Shown here in pieces: positions 28,385 to 37,211 of a stretch of 64,000 nucleotides of DNA. Below the pieces are notes generated by a model. It was not told where the DNA came from. It worked only from the letters and a program-made list of their open reading frames with translations, and did no database searches. The position numbers and the translations under genes were made by a program. The DNA comes from Rhodocyclus gracilis (lineage in GTDB: Bacteria; Pseudomonadota; Gammaproteobacteria; Burkholderiales; Rhodocyclaceae). The stretch is taken from contig NZ_WIXJ01000012.1 of the NCBI RefSeq assembly GCF_009617575.1, forward strand, positions 1-64,000, in the 5' to 3' direction. How positions within the stretch are numbered: the first letter of the stretch is position 1; each line of letters starts with the position of its first letter.

Positions 28385-29491
28385 ATGAATCGTAAATATG
28401 GCACGGCCGTGCTGCATACCGAATGGTCGAATGGGTGGGGAGGGCAGGAGCGCCGCATACTGGCCGAGATGGTTGGGATGAATGCGCGAGGATTTCGTCA
28501 AATTCTCGCCTGCCGCCCCGAATGTCGTTTGGGCCTTGAAGCAGAGGCTGCCGGCATTGTGGTCCATCACGTACCTTTCCGGGGAAAGTTCGATTTCGGC
28601 TCGATCAACCGTATTGTTCAGCTCATTCGTGCGGACAATGTGTCTTTGGTCAACACACATAGCGGAATCGATAGCTGGGTAGGAGGTATGGCGGCACGCT
28701 GGGCGGGGGTACGCCTCATTCGTACTCGCCACCTAAATCTGCCTCTCAAGAGGACACCTCTTAACTTTGTTCATTACCTGCCGCATAGCGTCGTTACATG
28801 CGGTGAGGCGATGCGATTGCAGCTTATTGCAGCGGGATTCCCCGCTAACGAAGTGCGCAGCATTCCGACGGGAATCGATTTCGAGCATTTTCGGCCCACG
28901 CTCTCACGCAGAGACGCTCGCCACCACCTTGGCCTAAGCGACGATGATTTCGCCATCGTCATGGTGGGTATCATTCGCGGTGTCAAGCGACATGAATTGG
29001 CAATTCGTGCGTTTCAGCAGTTTCGTCAGGAGCACCCTGAAGGGCACCTCATCCTTGCCGGTGATGGCCCAATGCTCGATGCCATGAAGGAACTTGCCCA
29101 CGAACTGGGACAAGGCGAACACGTCCTGTTTCTGGGTCACCGCCAAGACGTTCCCGACGTTCTCGCCGCCGCCGACTGCTTCCTGCTGACATCCCGTTCG
29201 GAAGGAGTGCCGCAGGCCGTCACGCAAGCACTTGGGGCCTCGATCCCCGTCGTCGCTACCCGTGTGGGCGGAGTTCCCGAGTTGGTTCACGACGGCGAGA
29301 CGGGACTGCTCGTGGAACCCGAATCTACCGCACAAGTCTCCGAAGCTCTGGCGCGCATTGCTGAGGACAGGAGCCTCGGTCAAAAACTCGGAATCAACGG
29401 TCGCAACCATGTTCTTGCGCATTACAGCCTGGACGCCATGCTTGACGCCACAGAAAAACTCTACGGTGAGTTAGCCGGAGGTGCAGCTTGA
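28385..29491 (+). CDS. GT4 family glycosyltransferase
   Basis: 368 residues. N-terminal acceptor domain begins VLHTEWSNGWGGQERRILAE; the C-terminal domain has the hinge motif IPTGIDFEHFRP, the donor loop GDGPMLDAMKELA and the E-x7-E-like SEGVPQAVTQALGASIPVVATRVGGVPEL. This N-terminal pattern is seen in glycosyltransferases of LPS core or exopolysaccharide clusters next to polysaccharide deacetylases. Its stop overlaps the TTG start of the following deacetylase gene. Confidence 0.85.
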   Translation: MNRKYGTAVLHTEWSNGWGGQERRILAEMVGMNARGFRQILACRPECRLGLEAEAAGIVVHHVPFRGKFDFGSINRIVQLIRADNVSLVNTHSGIDSWVGGMAARWAGVRLIRTRHLNLPLKRTPLNFVHYLPHSVVTCGEAMRLQLIAAGFPANEVRSIPTGIDFEHFRPTLSRRDARHHLGLSDDDFAIVMVGIIRGVKRHELAIRAFQQFRQEHPEGHLILAGDGPMLDAMKELAHELGQGEHVLFLGHRQDVPDVLAAADCFLLTSRSEGVPQAVTQALGASIPVVATRVGGVPELVHDGETGLLVEPESTAQVSEALARIAEDRSLGQKLGINGRNHVLAHYSLDAMLDATEKLYGELAGGAA

Positions 29492-30282
29492 GAGCATTGC
29501 CTATTCTAATGTATCACCACGTGTCACCATCGCCAGGTCTTGTCACCGTTTCTCCGCAGCGCTTTCGGGAACAGATGGCCTGGCTCGCGCGCAGAGGATG
29601 GACCGCCTTGGGAGCGGACGATATCGCACGGTTTTACGCAGGAGAAGCTGTACCGAAGAGGAGCCTTGTCATTACCTTTGATGATGGCTATCTCGATAAT
29701 TTCATCCATGCACACCCTGTATTGACTGAGTTCGGCCTTAAGGCGATGCTGTTCGTTGTGACGGGGTGGCTCGGAGAAGGCCCTGTCCGCAGGGGAGCAA
29801 TCGAACTCCCTAACCACCGGGAGTGCAAAAGACGACTGGCGGAGGGCACGGGCGATAGCGTGGTGTTGCGCTGGTCGGAGGTCGAATTAATGCATAGCAC
29901 AGGGAGTTTTGAATTTCATTCACACACCCACACTCACACACGCTGGGATTTACAACTCCCCACCGGCCCTGACAGGATTGCGGCCATTTCACAGGAACTA
30001 GCCCTATCGCGCGCTGCGCTGGAAAGACGACTGGGCTATTCGTCTGACCACTTATGCTGGCCGCAAGGCTACTACGAAGCCGACTACGTTGACGCCGCTG
30101 TAAAACAAGGCTTCAACTACCTGTACACGACCGAAAACAAACCAAATCTGCGCACAGGCGACCCACTCCACATTGGACGTGTCGTTACCAAGGAGCGCTC
30201 CGCCGCATGGCTAGGGCAACGCTTGGCAATTTATGGCTCTCCGCTGCTGAGTCATTTGTACACCAAACTGCGTAAGAGCTAA
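29488..30282 (+). CDS. Polysaccharide deacetylase family protein (CE4)
   Basis: 264 residues, TTG start overlapping the previous stop (TTGA). The NodB-type fold opens with ILMYHHVS, followed by motif 1 TFDDGY (residues 63-68, Asp65/Asp66) and motif 2 histidines in FHSHTHTHTRWD, which bind the metal in this family. LCWPQGYY corresponds to motif 3. The family removes acetyl groups from N-acetylated sugars or modifies glycans. No signal peptide is evident, so it likely acts in the cytoplasm on a lipid-linked intermediate. Substrate inferred only from the LPS context. Confidence 0.85.
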   Translation: MRALPILMYHHVSPSPGLVTVSPQRFREQMAWLARRGWTALGADDIARFYAGEAVPKRSLVITFDDGYLDNFIHAHPVLTEFGLKAMLFVVTGWLGEGPVRRGAIELPNHRECKRRLAEGTGDSVVLRWSEVELMHSTGSFEFHSHTHTHTRWDLQLPTGPDRIAAISQELALSRAALERRLGYSSDHLCWPQGYYEADYVDAAVKQGFNYLYTTENKPNLRTGDPLHIGRVVTKERSAAWLGQRLAIYGSPLLSHLYTKLRKS

Positions 30283-30286
30283 GACC

Positions 30287-31405
30287 GTGAATATTGCTTT
30301 CCTCGACGTAACCAGTACTGTTTCATACGGCGGCATTCAAACCGCGATTTGGGAGTTGGCGCGGGCGTTGTCTGATCAGGGGCATCGCATAACGATCTAC
30401 GGGGGGCGAGGAAATATCTGCCCAGAGGTAGGAGGGCGCGATATTGCGGTTCATCAGTTTTCTTTCACTCCACGAGATCGATTCCCCAATCTGGGCACAC
30501 GCTTCCGTAAACTAGCCGAGCGCTGGAGTTTTTCGCGGCAAGCGCGGAATGCCGTCATAGACGGTAATCACGACTGGGTGGTTCTCACCAAGCCTTTCGA
30601 TTTTTTCTGGCCGAAGCTACTTCCATCCACGAGCAAAACCCGCTTCGCTTTCATGAGCGGCGGTACGGATTATATGCCCGGAGATCGCCGTCTCGCCGGT
30701 GGTATCGACGCTTGGTTGGCTTGTAGTCATTTTAATGCGTGGCAAATTTCCAGCCACTACAAACGCTACCCTGACGTAATGTTTAATGGCGTCGACGTCG
30801 AATTGTTTCATCCGCGACAGCGTAGTGACACGCTGCGCACCTCACTTGGGGTCCGTGAACATGAGGTGCTTTTTGCGTTTGCCGGGCGCTTGGCGGGCTG
30901 GAAAGGACTCTCTGTAGCGCTAAATGCCTTGGCTCACCCGGAAATGCGCGCCTACCCGGCAAAGCTTCTACTGGTTGGCAAGGGGGACGCACTCGCAGAT
31001 CTGCAGGCGCGTGCAGCCCAACTCGGGGTGGAAGATCGCGTCATCTTTCATGCGGCGGTTCCTCATCACGACTTACCTCAGTTTTACGCAAGTGCTGACG
31101 CGGGGATTTTCCCAAGTCTCGCGGATGAGGCGTTCGGTATCACCATTGCCGAAGCAATGGCCTGCGGCATACCCGCGTTGGCCAGCTATAACGGCGGGAT
31201 TCCAGAGGTTGTGGGTAACGAGGGCTCATCAGGACTTCTTTTCCCCATTGGAGATATTGGCGCCTGCGCCGCAGCCATGGCAAAGCTCTGTGCCGATGCT
31301 GCGTTGCGCAAGCAACTAGGAGCCAATGCGAGGGCGCGCATCGTCGCGACTTATACGTGGCAGATGGCAGCGACCCGACTGATCGATACTCTTCGCTCCG
31401 CCTAG
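30287..31405 (+). CDS. GT4 family glycosyltransferase
   Basis: 372 residues with a GTG start four bases after the deacetylase stop. Opening IAFLDVTSTVSYGGIQTAIWELARAL is the glycine-rich acceptor-domain loop; the donor domain has MFNGVDVELFHP, FAGRLAGWKGL, LLVGKGD and the E-x7-E site EAFGITIAEAMACGIPALA. A GT-B enzyme using a nucleotide sugar, probably on an LPS core or O-unit. Donor and acceptor cannot be assigned. Confidence 0.85.
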   Translation: MNIAFLDVTSTVSYGGIQTAIWELARALSDQGHRITIYGGRGNICPEVGGRDIAVHQFSFTPRDRFPNLGTRFRKLAERWSFSRQARNAVIDGNHDWVVLTKPFDFFWPKLLPSTSKTRFAFMSGGTDYMPGDRRLAGGIDAWLACSHFNAWQISSHYKRYPDVMFNGVDVELFHPRQRSDTLRTSLGVREHEVLFAFAGRLAGWKGLSVALNALAHPEMRAYPAKLLLVGKGDALADLQARAAQLGVEDRVIFHAAVPHHDLPQFYASADAGIFPSLADEAFGITIAEAMACGIPALASYNGGIPEVVGNEGSSGLLFPIGDIGACAAAMAKLCADAALRKQLGANARARIVATYTWQMAATRLIDTLRSA

Positions 31406-31413
31406 GGGACACC

Positions 31414-32604
31414 GTGCGTATTGCCTACATAAACCCGCAGGCGGTTCCGGACACATTGCCTTCCTGCCTTCAGATTCTGCAATTCGCCGAGGCCCTTGCG
31501 GCAGTAGAAGGAAGCCAAGTCGATCTGCTTACGCCAACACCGTCCAAAGGCGCGACTCCCGAAATGGTTCTGGGGCGCACACCCCACGAACGGCTTCGCT
31601 TCCAGCCTCAATCCGACCACCGAGGCCGCTGGTACTTCCCATTTTCCAGCAATCGCGCTTTCCACCGGCAGGCGCTTGTTTGGCTGCGCCGAAATGCTGT
31701 CGACGCCATTTATGTCCGCAACCTTAAACTCGCCGAAGCGCTTATTCGCGAGCAACTCGGAATTCCCATTTTTTTCGAAACCCACGAGCTATTTGCACAA
31801 AGCTTTTGCGAACATCACGGCAAACTCGGATGGCGCGCCTCGCGCAAGCTGGCGACACTACGCCGACGCGAATCCTTCGTTTACACGCACGTTGCCGGAC
31901 TCATCGCGATCACGCACGCCCTAGCTGCCGATATCCGCTCAGAATACGGCGTCGAGACGCCCATCCTCGTCGCGGCAGATGCAGTGGACCTGGAACTCGC
32001 ACATGGCTCACGCCAAAGTGAATCAGCTCGCCCCGGCGCGACAGAGACAATCGTGTTGTACCTCGGAAGCCTTCACCGCTGGAAAGGGGTCGAGACCCTG
32101 CTCGATGCAGCACCTTTACTACCTGAGGGCGTCATTCATATCGCCGGCGGGGGAGCCACCCGACGAGCCGAGTTAGAGCAGCATGTCGCATCCTCCCCGG
32201 GCAAAAACCGGATCCGATTTCTGGGCGAAGTGCCCCCGTGCTCACGCTTTAAGGTCATTGCTGACGCGGACATCTGCGTGTTGCCACTGAGTAACACGAG
32301 CATAGGCAGCCGCTACACGTCGCCGCTGAAACTCTTCGAATACATGGCGATGGGAAAGGCGATCGTAGCATCCGACCACCCATCAATTCGGGAGGTACTC
32401 GTCGACGGCAAAAATGCGCTGCTGGTGCCCGCTGAAAACCCAGTCGCACTTGCAGACGCACTCAATGTCTTGATAGCAAACCCTGAAATACGAAAACAGC
32501 TGGGAAACGCGGCTGAGATTCTCTCGCGGGAATTTAGCTGGAGCGCACGCGCAAAAAACGTCACGCGTTGGGCTGAACACATCATGCGTGGTAGCCATGC
32601 CTAA
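31414..32604 (+). CDS. GT4 family glycosyltransferase
   Basis: 396 residues. The start is a GTG preceded by an AGGGGA ribosome site; the frame is open 19 codons further but that part lies over the previous gene. N-terminal VRIAYINPQAVPDTLPSC, middle IPIFFETHELFAQSF, donor domain VLYLGSLHRWKGVETLLDAAP, then SPLKLFEYMAMGKAIVASDHPSIREVL. This is the WbuB/GTA-like exosugar transferase pattern. Tightly packed (8-base gap before, 17-base overlap with the next gene), so part of one operon. Confidence 0.83.
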   Translation: MRIAYINPQAVPDTLPSCLQILQFAEALAAVEGSQVDLLTPTPSKGATPEMVLGRTPHERLRFQPQSDHRGRWYFPFSSNRAFHRQALVWLRRNAVDAIYVRNLKLAEALIREQLGIPIFFETHELFAQSFCEHHGKLGWRASRKLATLRRRESFVYTHVAGLIAITHALAADIRSEYGVETPILVAADAVDLELAHGSRQSESARPGATETIVLYLGSLHRWKGVETLLDAAPLLPEGVIHIAGGGATRRAELEQHVASSPGKNRIRFLGEVPPCSRFKVIADADICVLPLSNTSIGSRYTSPLKLFEYMAMGKAIVASDHPSIREVLVDGKNALLVPAENPVALADALNVLIANPEIRKQLGNAAEILSREFSWSARAKNVTRWAEHIMRGSHA

Positions 32605-33772
32605 AGCAGCCATTTTTGTTCCACATGGTCGAGTGCCTGACCGCCGAGGATTTGCGCCAGCTATTGTTGCCGAACAACTCGGCCGTCGTTACGGCCACTT
32701 CTCTCCCCTTTTCATCAGTGCCGCCGAGGCGGCGGCGGCGCCGAGCGCGGCAGGTGATAACTTTGAATATATCGACGTATCCAAGACATATGTTCGCCTA
32801 TTTCAAAAATTGACGCGACTCGATCCCTGGCCGCTGCACGCACGTCTCGCTGCGATGTTGCGTCGCACACGCCCCGATCTTTTGCACGTGCACCAACTCG
32901 AATTTCCAGTCGCTGAGTTCATGCAGCGCTACGGTCGAAAAATCCCCGTCGTCCTTCACGCCCACGTTACGACGCAACGACCCCGTCGCATCGGCGCTGA
33001 TGCGTACCTTGCCGTATCTGATTTCGTCAAAAACCGCTTAATAGAGAAAGGCTTCCCCGAAGACGCGATCCATGTCGTGCGTAACGGAGTAGATAGCAAC
33101 GTCTTTTCCCCTGTCTCTCAGTCTGCGCGGAGTTTCTTGCGAAAAAAACTGAATATCCCCGAGTCTGCGCGGGTGCTCATTTTTTTTGGAAGGAAGCAAG
33201 AAGTCAAAGGCTACGATTTCTTTCTCGGGGTAGCTGAACGACTGACGGCGGCTTTGCCAGAGTTACGCGTCTTCGCCATTGGTCCCGAGCCTGATGACAG
33301 CAGCCGGGAGCCAAGTTATTGCCAGCGCATGTCACTTCGCGAAAGATTGCTGCAAAGTCGGCGTTTTTTTGATCTTGCCCCACTTCCGCACGAGCAACTT
33401 GCCGATTATCTGCGCTGTGCCGACGCGGCATTACTGCCTTCACGCTCCGAACCCCAAGGCATGGCAATGCTGGAAGCAATGGCGTGCGGATGCCCGACTG
33501 TCAGTACCAAGGTCGGAGGAATACCGGAGTCCATAACGCATGGAGTCAGCGGCATATTGCTGGAAGCACCTTCCGGAACAACCACCGGAATTGAACAGGC
33601 CACACAAGAACTCGCGCATTTACTGCGGGCAAGCGACAAAGCCGTCGAAATGGGAACAACGGCCGCAGAAACGGTAAGAAAGAACTTTGACTGGGCGAAA
33701 TCAGCAGCGAGAACTGAAGAGATATACTCTGAATTGTTACTAAAAAACAGCCAGTCTGGACTGCTCGAATGA
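32588..33772 (+). CDS. GT4 family glycosyltransferase
   Basis: 394 residues from GTG (an ATG three codons later is equally possible). Motifs: FVPHGRVPDRRGFAPAIV at the N-terminus, LLHVHQLEFP, RNGVDSNVFSP, IFFGRKQEVKGYD and the donor site SEPQGMAMLEAMACGCPTVSTKVGGIPE. Its start overlaps the preceding gene and its end overlaps the next as ATGA. Composition shifts to AT-rich toward the 3' end, where the strongest low-GC stretch of the window begins. Confidence 0.83.
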   Translation: MVAMPKAAIFVPHGRVPDRRGFAPAIVAEQLGRRYGHFSPLFISAAEAAAAPSAAGDNFEYIDVSKTYVRLFQKLTRLDPWPLHARLAAMLRRTRPDLLHVHQLEFPVAEFMQRYGRKIPVVLHAHVTTQRPRRIGADAYLAVSDFVKNRLIEKGFPEDAIHVVRNGVDSNVFSPVSQSARSFLRKKLNIPESARVLIFFGRKQEVKGYDFFLGVAERLTAALPELRVFAIGPEPDDSSREPSYCQRMSLRERLLQSRRFFDLAPLPHEQLADYLRCADAALLPSRSEPQGMAMLEAMACGCPTVSTKVGGIPESITHGVSGILLEAPSGTTTGIEQATQELAHLLRASDKAVEMGTTAAETVRKNFDWAKSAARTEEIYSELLLKNSQSGLLE

Positions 33773-34833
33773 AAGTACTACAAATCCATTGGTGGGGCGA
33801 CGCAGCGAATGTAACAGGAAGCGTTGAAAAAGTTATCGACTCTTTTTCACTCATGGAGGAAGAGGACATTGATCTGTCTTTCGCCAGCCTGTCCGAATCC
33901 CCGACGTACCGCCGAAACGGCAAGCTCTTCCACTCGTTTTGCGAAAGCCAATGGCGCAACCGATTATTCAACAAAATATTGTCGCTCAACGCCTTCACAT
34001 TTCCTTCACTGGTAAAGTTAGTGGAGGAATTACACCCCGACATTCTTCACATTCACAATCGCCAATCTCTCGTTGACCCGCTCATGCAACGATTGTCATG
34101 GCGGCCTAAAGTCTTATGCCACTATCACCGAAGATTCGGAAGGTTTGTTGTTCCAAAATCTGCTGACATGCTACTGACCGTTAGCGAAGCAATACGCAAA
34201 GAGCTTCAAAAAGAAACTCAAACAGACACACCAATCAGGGTAATTTACAATCCAGTCCCATGCGTTTTATCCCCATTTAAAATCAACCCGCGCAGCGCAA
34301 ATAAAATTAAAATTCTCTACGCAGGCGGAAGGCAAAAACACAAAGGCTTTGAAGAATTCACCCACGCGATCTCGGAATTTTCAGAGCGAACCGACTTAGA
34401 ATTTACGATTTGCGGTCCGAAACTATCGGAATATAATTCCCCCTCTGCAAACGCACGCGTGCTTGGACTTTTGGAGCATCAGGCATTTCAGGCAGAGCTA
34501 AAAGCATGTGATATCGTATTAATGCCGTCACACTTCGAAGGATTCAGCATCCTAGCCCTAGAAGCGATGTCACAGGGAAAGCTTCTGGTAGCAACGCAAG
34601 GGGGAGGGCTTGCCGAAATTGTTTCTTCCGACTGCGCAATCGTCATTGAAGTTGGCAGCACGCAATCATTAGCGAATGGGCTGACCAGAGCTTTCAACCT
34701 AGTGAAGCAGAATCATGAGGGGGAACTCTCGGCTGTTTTGTCGAATGCTCAGAACAGATGCCGCCAGTATTCACCAAAAAAAATAAACTCGGCCCTGGCT
34801 GATATTTACCGATCGATTCCTGCCAGCAGATGA
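33769..34833 (+). CDS. GT4 family glycosyltransferase in a low-GC block
   Basis: 354 residues, ATGA overlap with the preceding gene. MKVLQIHWWGDAANVTGSVEKVI is a less common N-terminal form; donor-domain motifs are IYNPVPC, YAGGRQKHKGFEEF, and HFEGFSILALEAMSQGKLLVATQGGG. The gene is much richer in A+T and in AAA/ATT-type codons than the cobalamin or housekeeping genes, indicating recent acquisition. It sits just before the O-antigen ligase, so it may build the distal core or O-unit. Confidence 0.83.
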   Translation: MKVLQIHWWGDAANVTGSVEKVIDSFSLMEEEDIDLSFASLSESPTYRRNGKLFHSFCESQWRNRLFNKILSLNAFTFPSLVKLVEELHPDILHIHNRQSLVDPLMQRLSWRPKVLCHYHRRFGRFVVPKSADMLLTVSEAIRKELQKETQTDTPIRVIYNPVPCVLSPFKINPRSANKIKILYAGGRQKHKGFEEFTHAISEFSERTDLEFTICGPKLSEYNSPSANARVLGLLEHQAFQAELKACDIVLMPSHFEGFSILALEAMSQGKLLVATQGGGLAEIVSSDCAIVIEVGSTQSLANGLTRAFNLVKQNHEGELSAVLSNAQNRCRQYSPKKINSALADIYRSIPASR

Positions 34834-34873
34834 AGAGTTTAATGCTGAGACAGCAAAGCCACCGGAGGTTAAA

Positions 34874-36040
34874 TTGGAGTTAAAAAAGAATAAAATGCTT
34901 TTAGCCGCAGCATGGGGAGCGGTTATATCACTTAGCATGATGCGCATATCTCCCGGATTATTTTACACCCCAATTTACGTTGTCGCACTTTTCGCAATAC
35001 TTAACAACGAAAATCGCCGAGAAATTTCCAACCTTGGAAAAAAACTTCCCGCATTCCTGTTATATTTTTCTTTCGCAGTAGCATCTCTCGCATGGGCGAG
35101 TTCCGTTAAACTCGTTGGAGAGGCTCTACGCGAAGACATCCTTACGCCACTACTTGCAATGACGGCGTCTTTTTATGCCGCCCAAAAATTGACAGCCCAA
35201 AGCACGTCTCGGACTCTCTTATTAGGAGCCTGGGTAACCTTCCTTCTGGGAACCGTCTTTTCTTATTTCAAAAATGGCGCCACCGACACTCTGTTTGAAA
35301 CAGTTGGGTATTACTCATCTTATGTTTTTTTTCTAGCCGGCGCCTCCGTACCTTTTCTCTCGAGTCGCACGCGCGTTTTATTTTACCCCATAGTAGCCGG
35401 CCTTTTATTCCTAACCCATCAACGAGCCGCTTGGATCGTTTTCCCTCTTTTCGGCTGCGTTGACCTCTGGCTTAACAGAGAGAACTTCCCTAACAAAAAA
35501 CTACTAGTCACAACAGTCGTGCTCATCATCGCACTCTCTGTCACCCTCCTGAAAGTCGTTGCAGAGCAAAAACCCGTAGACTCATCAAATCCAGAAGTGC
35601 AAGCACACAACCTAGCAGAACGCCTTGCAAAGAATGAACGAATCAAACCTTGGGAAGACTGGATCCATCGAGGCATGGAATCACCCCTTGTAGGGCAGGG
35701 TTTTGGCCGAAAAAATGTGGAAAATCATTTTTCAACAGGGGACGACTGGGCGGAAAAAAACCTGCACCATGCCCACAACATTATCCTGAACAACTTCTTG
35801 CAGCTGGGCTTACTGGGAGCCCTGCTTTATTTAGCCGCCCAAATTCAGCTTATCCGCTTTCTTCTCCAACACAAATCCCCTCTTGCCATCGGTGCGGCTA
35901 CCGTTGTAGCAGCATTCTTTATGCGAAATATGTTTGATGATTTCTCTTTTCAGCGAATTTTGATTGTTTACGCCTTGATTTTGGGCTGGTGCATAGGCGG
36001 AATCAGAGGAAAAACCCTCGATCACACCAAAGAAAATTAG
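34874..36040 (+). CDS. O-antigen ligase family protein (WaaL-like)
   Basis: 388 residues with about ten hydrophobic helices. A TTG start with a GGAGG ribosome site six bases upstream. The long periplasmic loop near residues 225-310 carries GMESPLVGQGFGRKN and HHAHNIILNNFLQLGLLG; the 'H-x-x-x-L...G' pattern with conserved histidine and an upstream arginine is the Wzy_C/WaaL signature. WaaL joins undecaprenyl-linked O-antigen to lipid A-core in the periplasm. Wzy polymerases share the fold, but position at the end of a core cluster favours a ligase. Strongly AT-rich compared with the flanks. Confidence 0.8.
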   Translation: MELKKNKMLLAAAWGAVISLSMMRISPGLFYTPIYVVALFAILNNENRREISNLGKKLPAFLLYFSFAVASLAWASSVKLVGEALREDILTPLLAMTASFYAAQKLTAQSTSRTLLLGAWVTFLLGTVFSYFKNGATDTLFETVGYYSSYVFFLAGASVPFLSSRTRVLFYPIVAGLLFLTHQRAAWIVFPLFGCVDLWLNRENFPNKKLLVTTVVLIIALSVTLLKVVAEQKPVDSSNPEVQAHNLAERLAKNERIKPWEDWIHRGMESPLVGQGFGRKNVENHFSTGDDWAEKNLHHAHNIILNNFLQLGLLGALLYLAAQIQLIRFLLQHKSPLAIGAATVVAAFFMRNMFDDFSFQRILIVYALILGWCIGGIRGKTLDHTKEN

Positions 36041-36109
36041 CAACATTAGTAACTAATGACTCGCCAGTAACAAACGGCGGCGCCGCGTCAGCTCGCAAAC
36101 AATCAGAAA

Positions 36110-37207
36110 ATGAACTTAGAAACCGACAACTTCACTCAGCATATAGCGGTAGAGTCGCTCCAGAAAATACTCGTCATTCGCCGGGACAATATCGGAGATC
36201 TGATCTGCACGACGCCGCTGATTCGCGGACTTCGAGAGAAATTTCCCAGTGCGCGCATTGATGCACTTGTAAACAGCTATAACCGCCCGGTGCTTGAGGA
36301 AAATCCAGACATCAACGAGGTATATTCCTATACCAAGGCTAAGCACCGCGAAAGAGGAGAGTCGGTGATCGGTGTTCATTTGCGCCGGATCAAAATGCTG
36401 CTCCAGCTTCGCCGCCGGCGCTACGACTTGGTCATCCTCGCTAACGGTGGCTATCTTCCCCGCCCGCTTGGCCTCGCCCGCTGGGTAGCACCAAAACACG
36501 TCGCCGGTTTTGTCCCGCCGCCGCCGGAAGCGCATAGCGACATCATCGATCTATCTACCCCGATAGACGAGACGGTTCCCCGGCACGAAGTGGAGAATAT
36601 CTATCGGCTGCTGGCTCCACTGGGTATTGATGGACCACCTCCGGGGCTGAGACTGCAGCCATCGGATTCGGCGCGTCTTGCAGCTATCCGGAAGATGGCC
36701 GATGCGGGATGGGATATCAACGCACATCAGCCGACGGTAGCGGTGCACATTAGTGCCCGGAAGATCCCGCAACGCTGGCCTGCTGAGCGCTTCAGTGAGC
36801 TGATGCGCAATCTGCACCGGCAAATCGGCTGCCGATTCCTGCTCTTCTGGTCACCGGGGGACGAGAACAACCCGCTTCATCCAGGAGACGACCAAAAGGC
36901 CGCGACGATTGTTGACGCAACCCGCGACCTTCCAGTCATCCCTTATCCGACACATAGACTCGACGATCTGGTGGGAGGGCTATCGGTCTGCACCGCGATG
37001 ATCTGCAGTGACGGTGGCGCCATGCATGTCGGCGCGGGCTTGGGGCTGCCGATGGTTTGTTTTTTTGGCAACTCAGATGCAGCGAAGTGGCATCCGTGGG
37101 GGGTCCCCCACCGCGTGCTTCAAAAGCCTAGCCGTGACGTCTCGGATATCACGGTTGAAGAAGCTGCTACCGCCTTCAGCGCGCTTATGGGAGAAGGAGC
37201 GGCTTGA
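36110..37207 (+). CDS. GT9 glycosyltransferase (heptosyltransferase-like)
   Basis: 365 residues. GT9 opening ILVIRRDNIGDLICTTPLIRGLREKFP, middle VAVHISARKIPQRWPAERFSELM and nucleotide loop ICSDGGAMHVGAGLGLPMVCFFGNSD. It is the third GT9 enzyme of the cluster. GC content returns toward the chromosomal level here, so it marks the right boundary of the low-GC block. Convergent with polA, whose end is four bases away. Confidence 0.85.
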   Translation: MNLETDNFTQHIAVESLQKILVIRRDNIGDLICTTPLIRGLREKFPSARIDALVNSYNRPVLEENPDINEVYSYTKAKHRERGESVIGVHLRRIKMLLQLRRRRYDLVILANGGYLPRPLGLARWVAPKHVAGFVPPPPEAHSDIIDLSTPIDETVPRHEVENIYRLLAPLGIDGPPPGLRLQPSDSARLAAIRKMADAGWDINAHQPTVAVHISARKIPQRWPAERFSELMRNLHRQIGCRFLLFWSPGDENNPLHPGDDQKAATIVDATRDLPVIPYPTHRLDDLVGGLSVCTAMICSDGGAMHVGAGLGLPMVCFFGNSDAAKWHPWGVPHRVLQKPSRDVSDITVEEAATAFSALMGEGAA

Positions 37208-37211
37208 GCGC

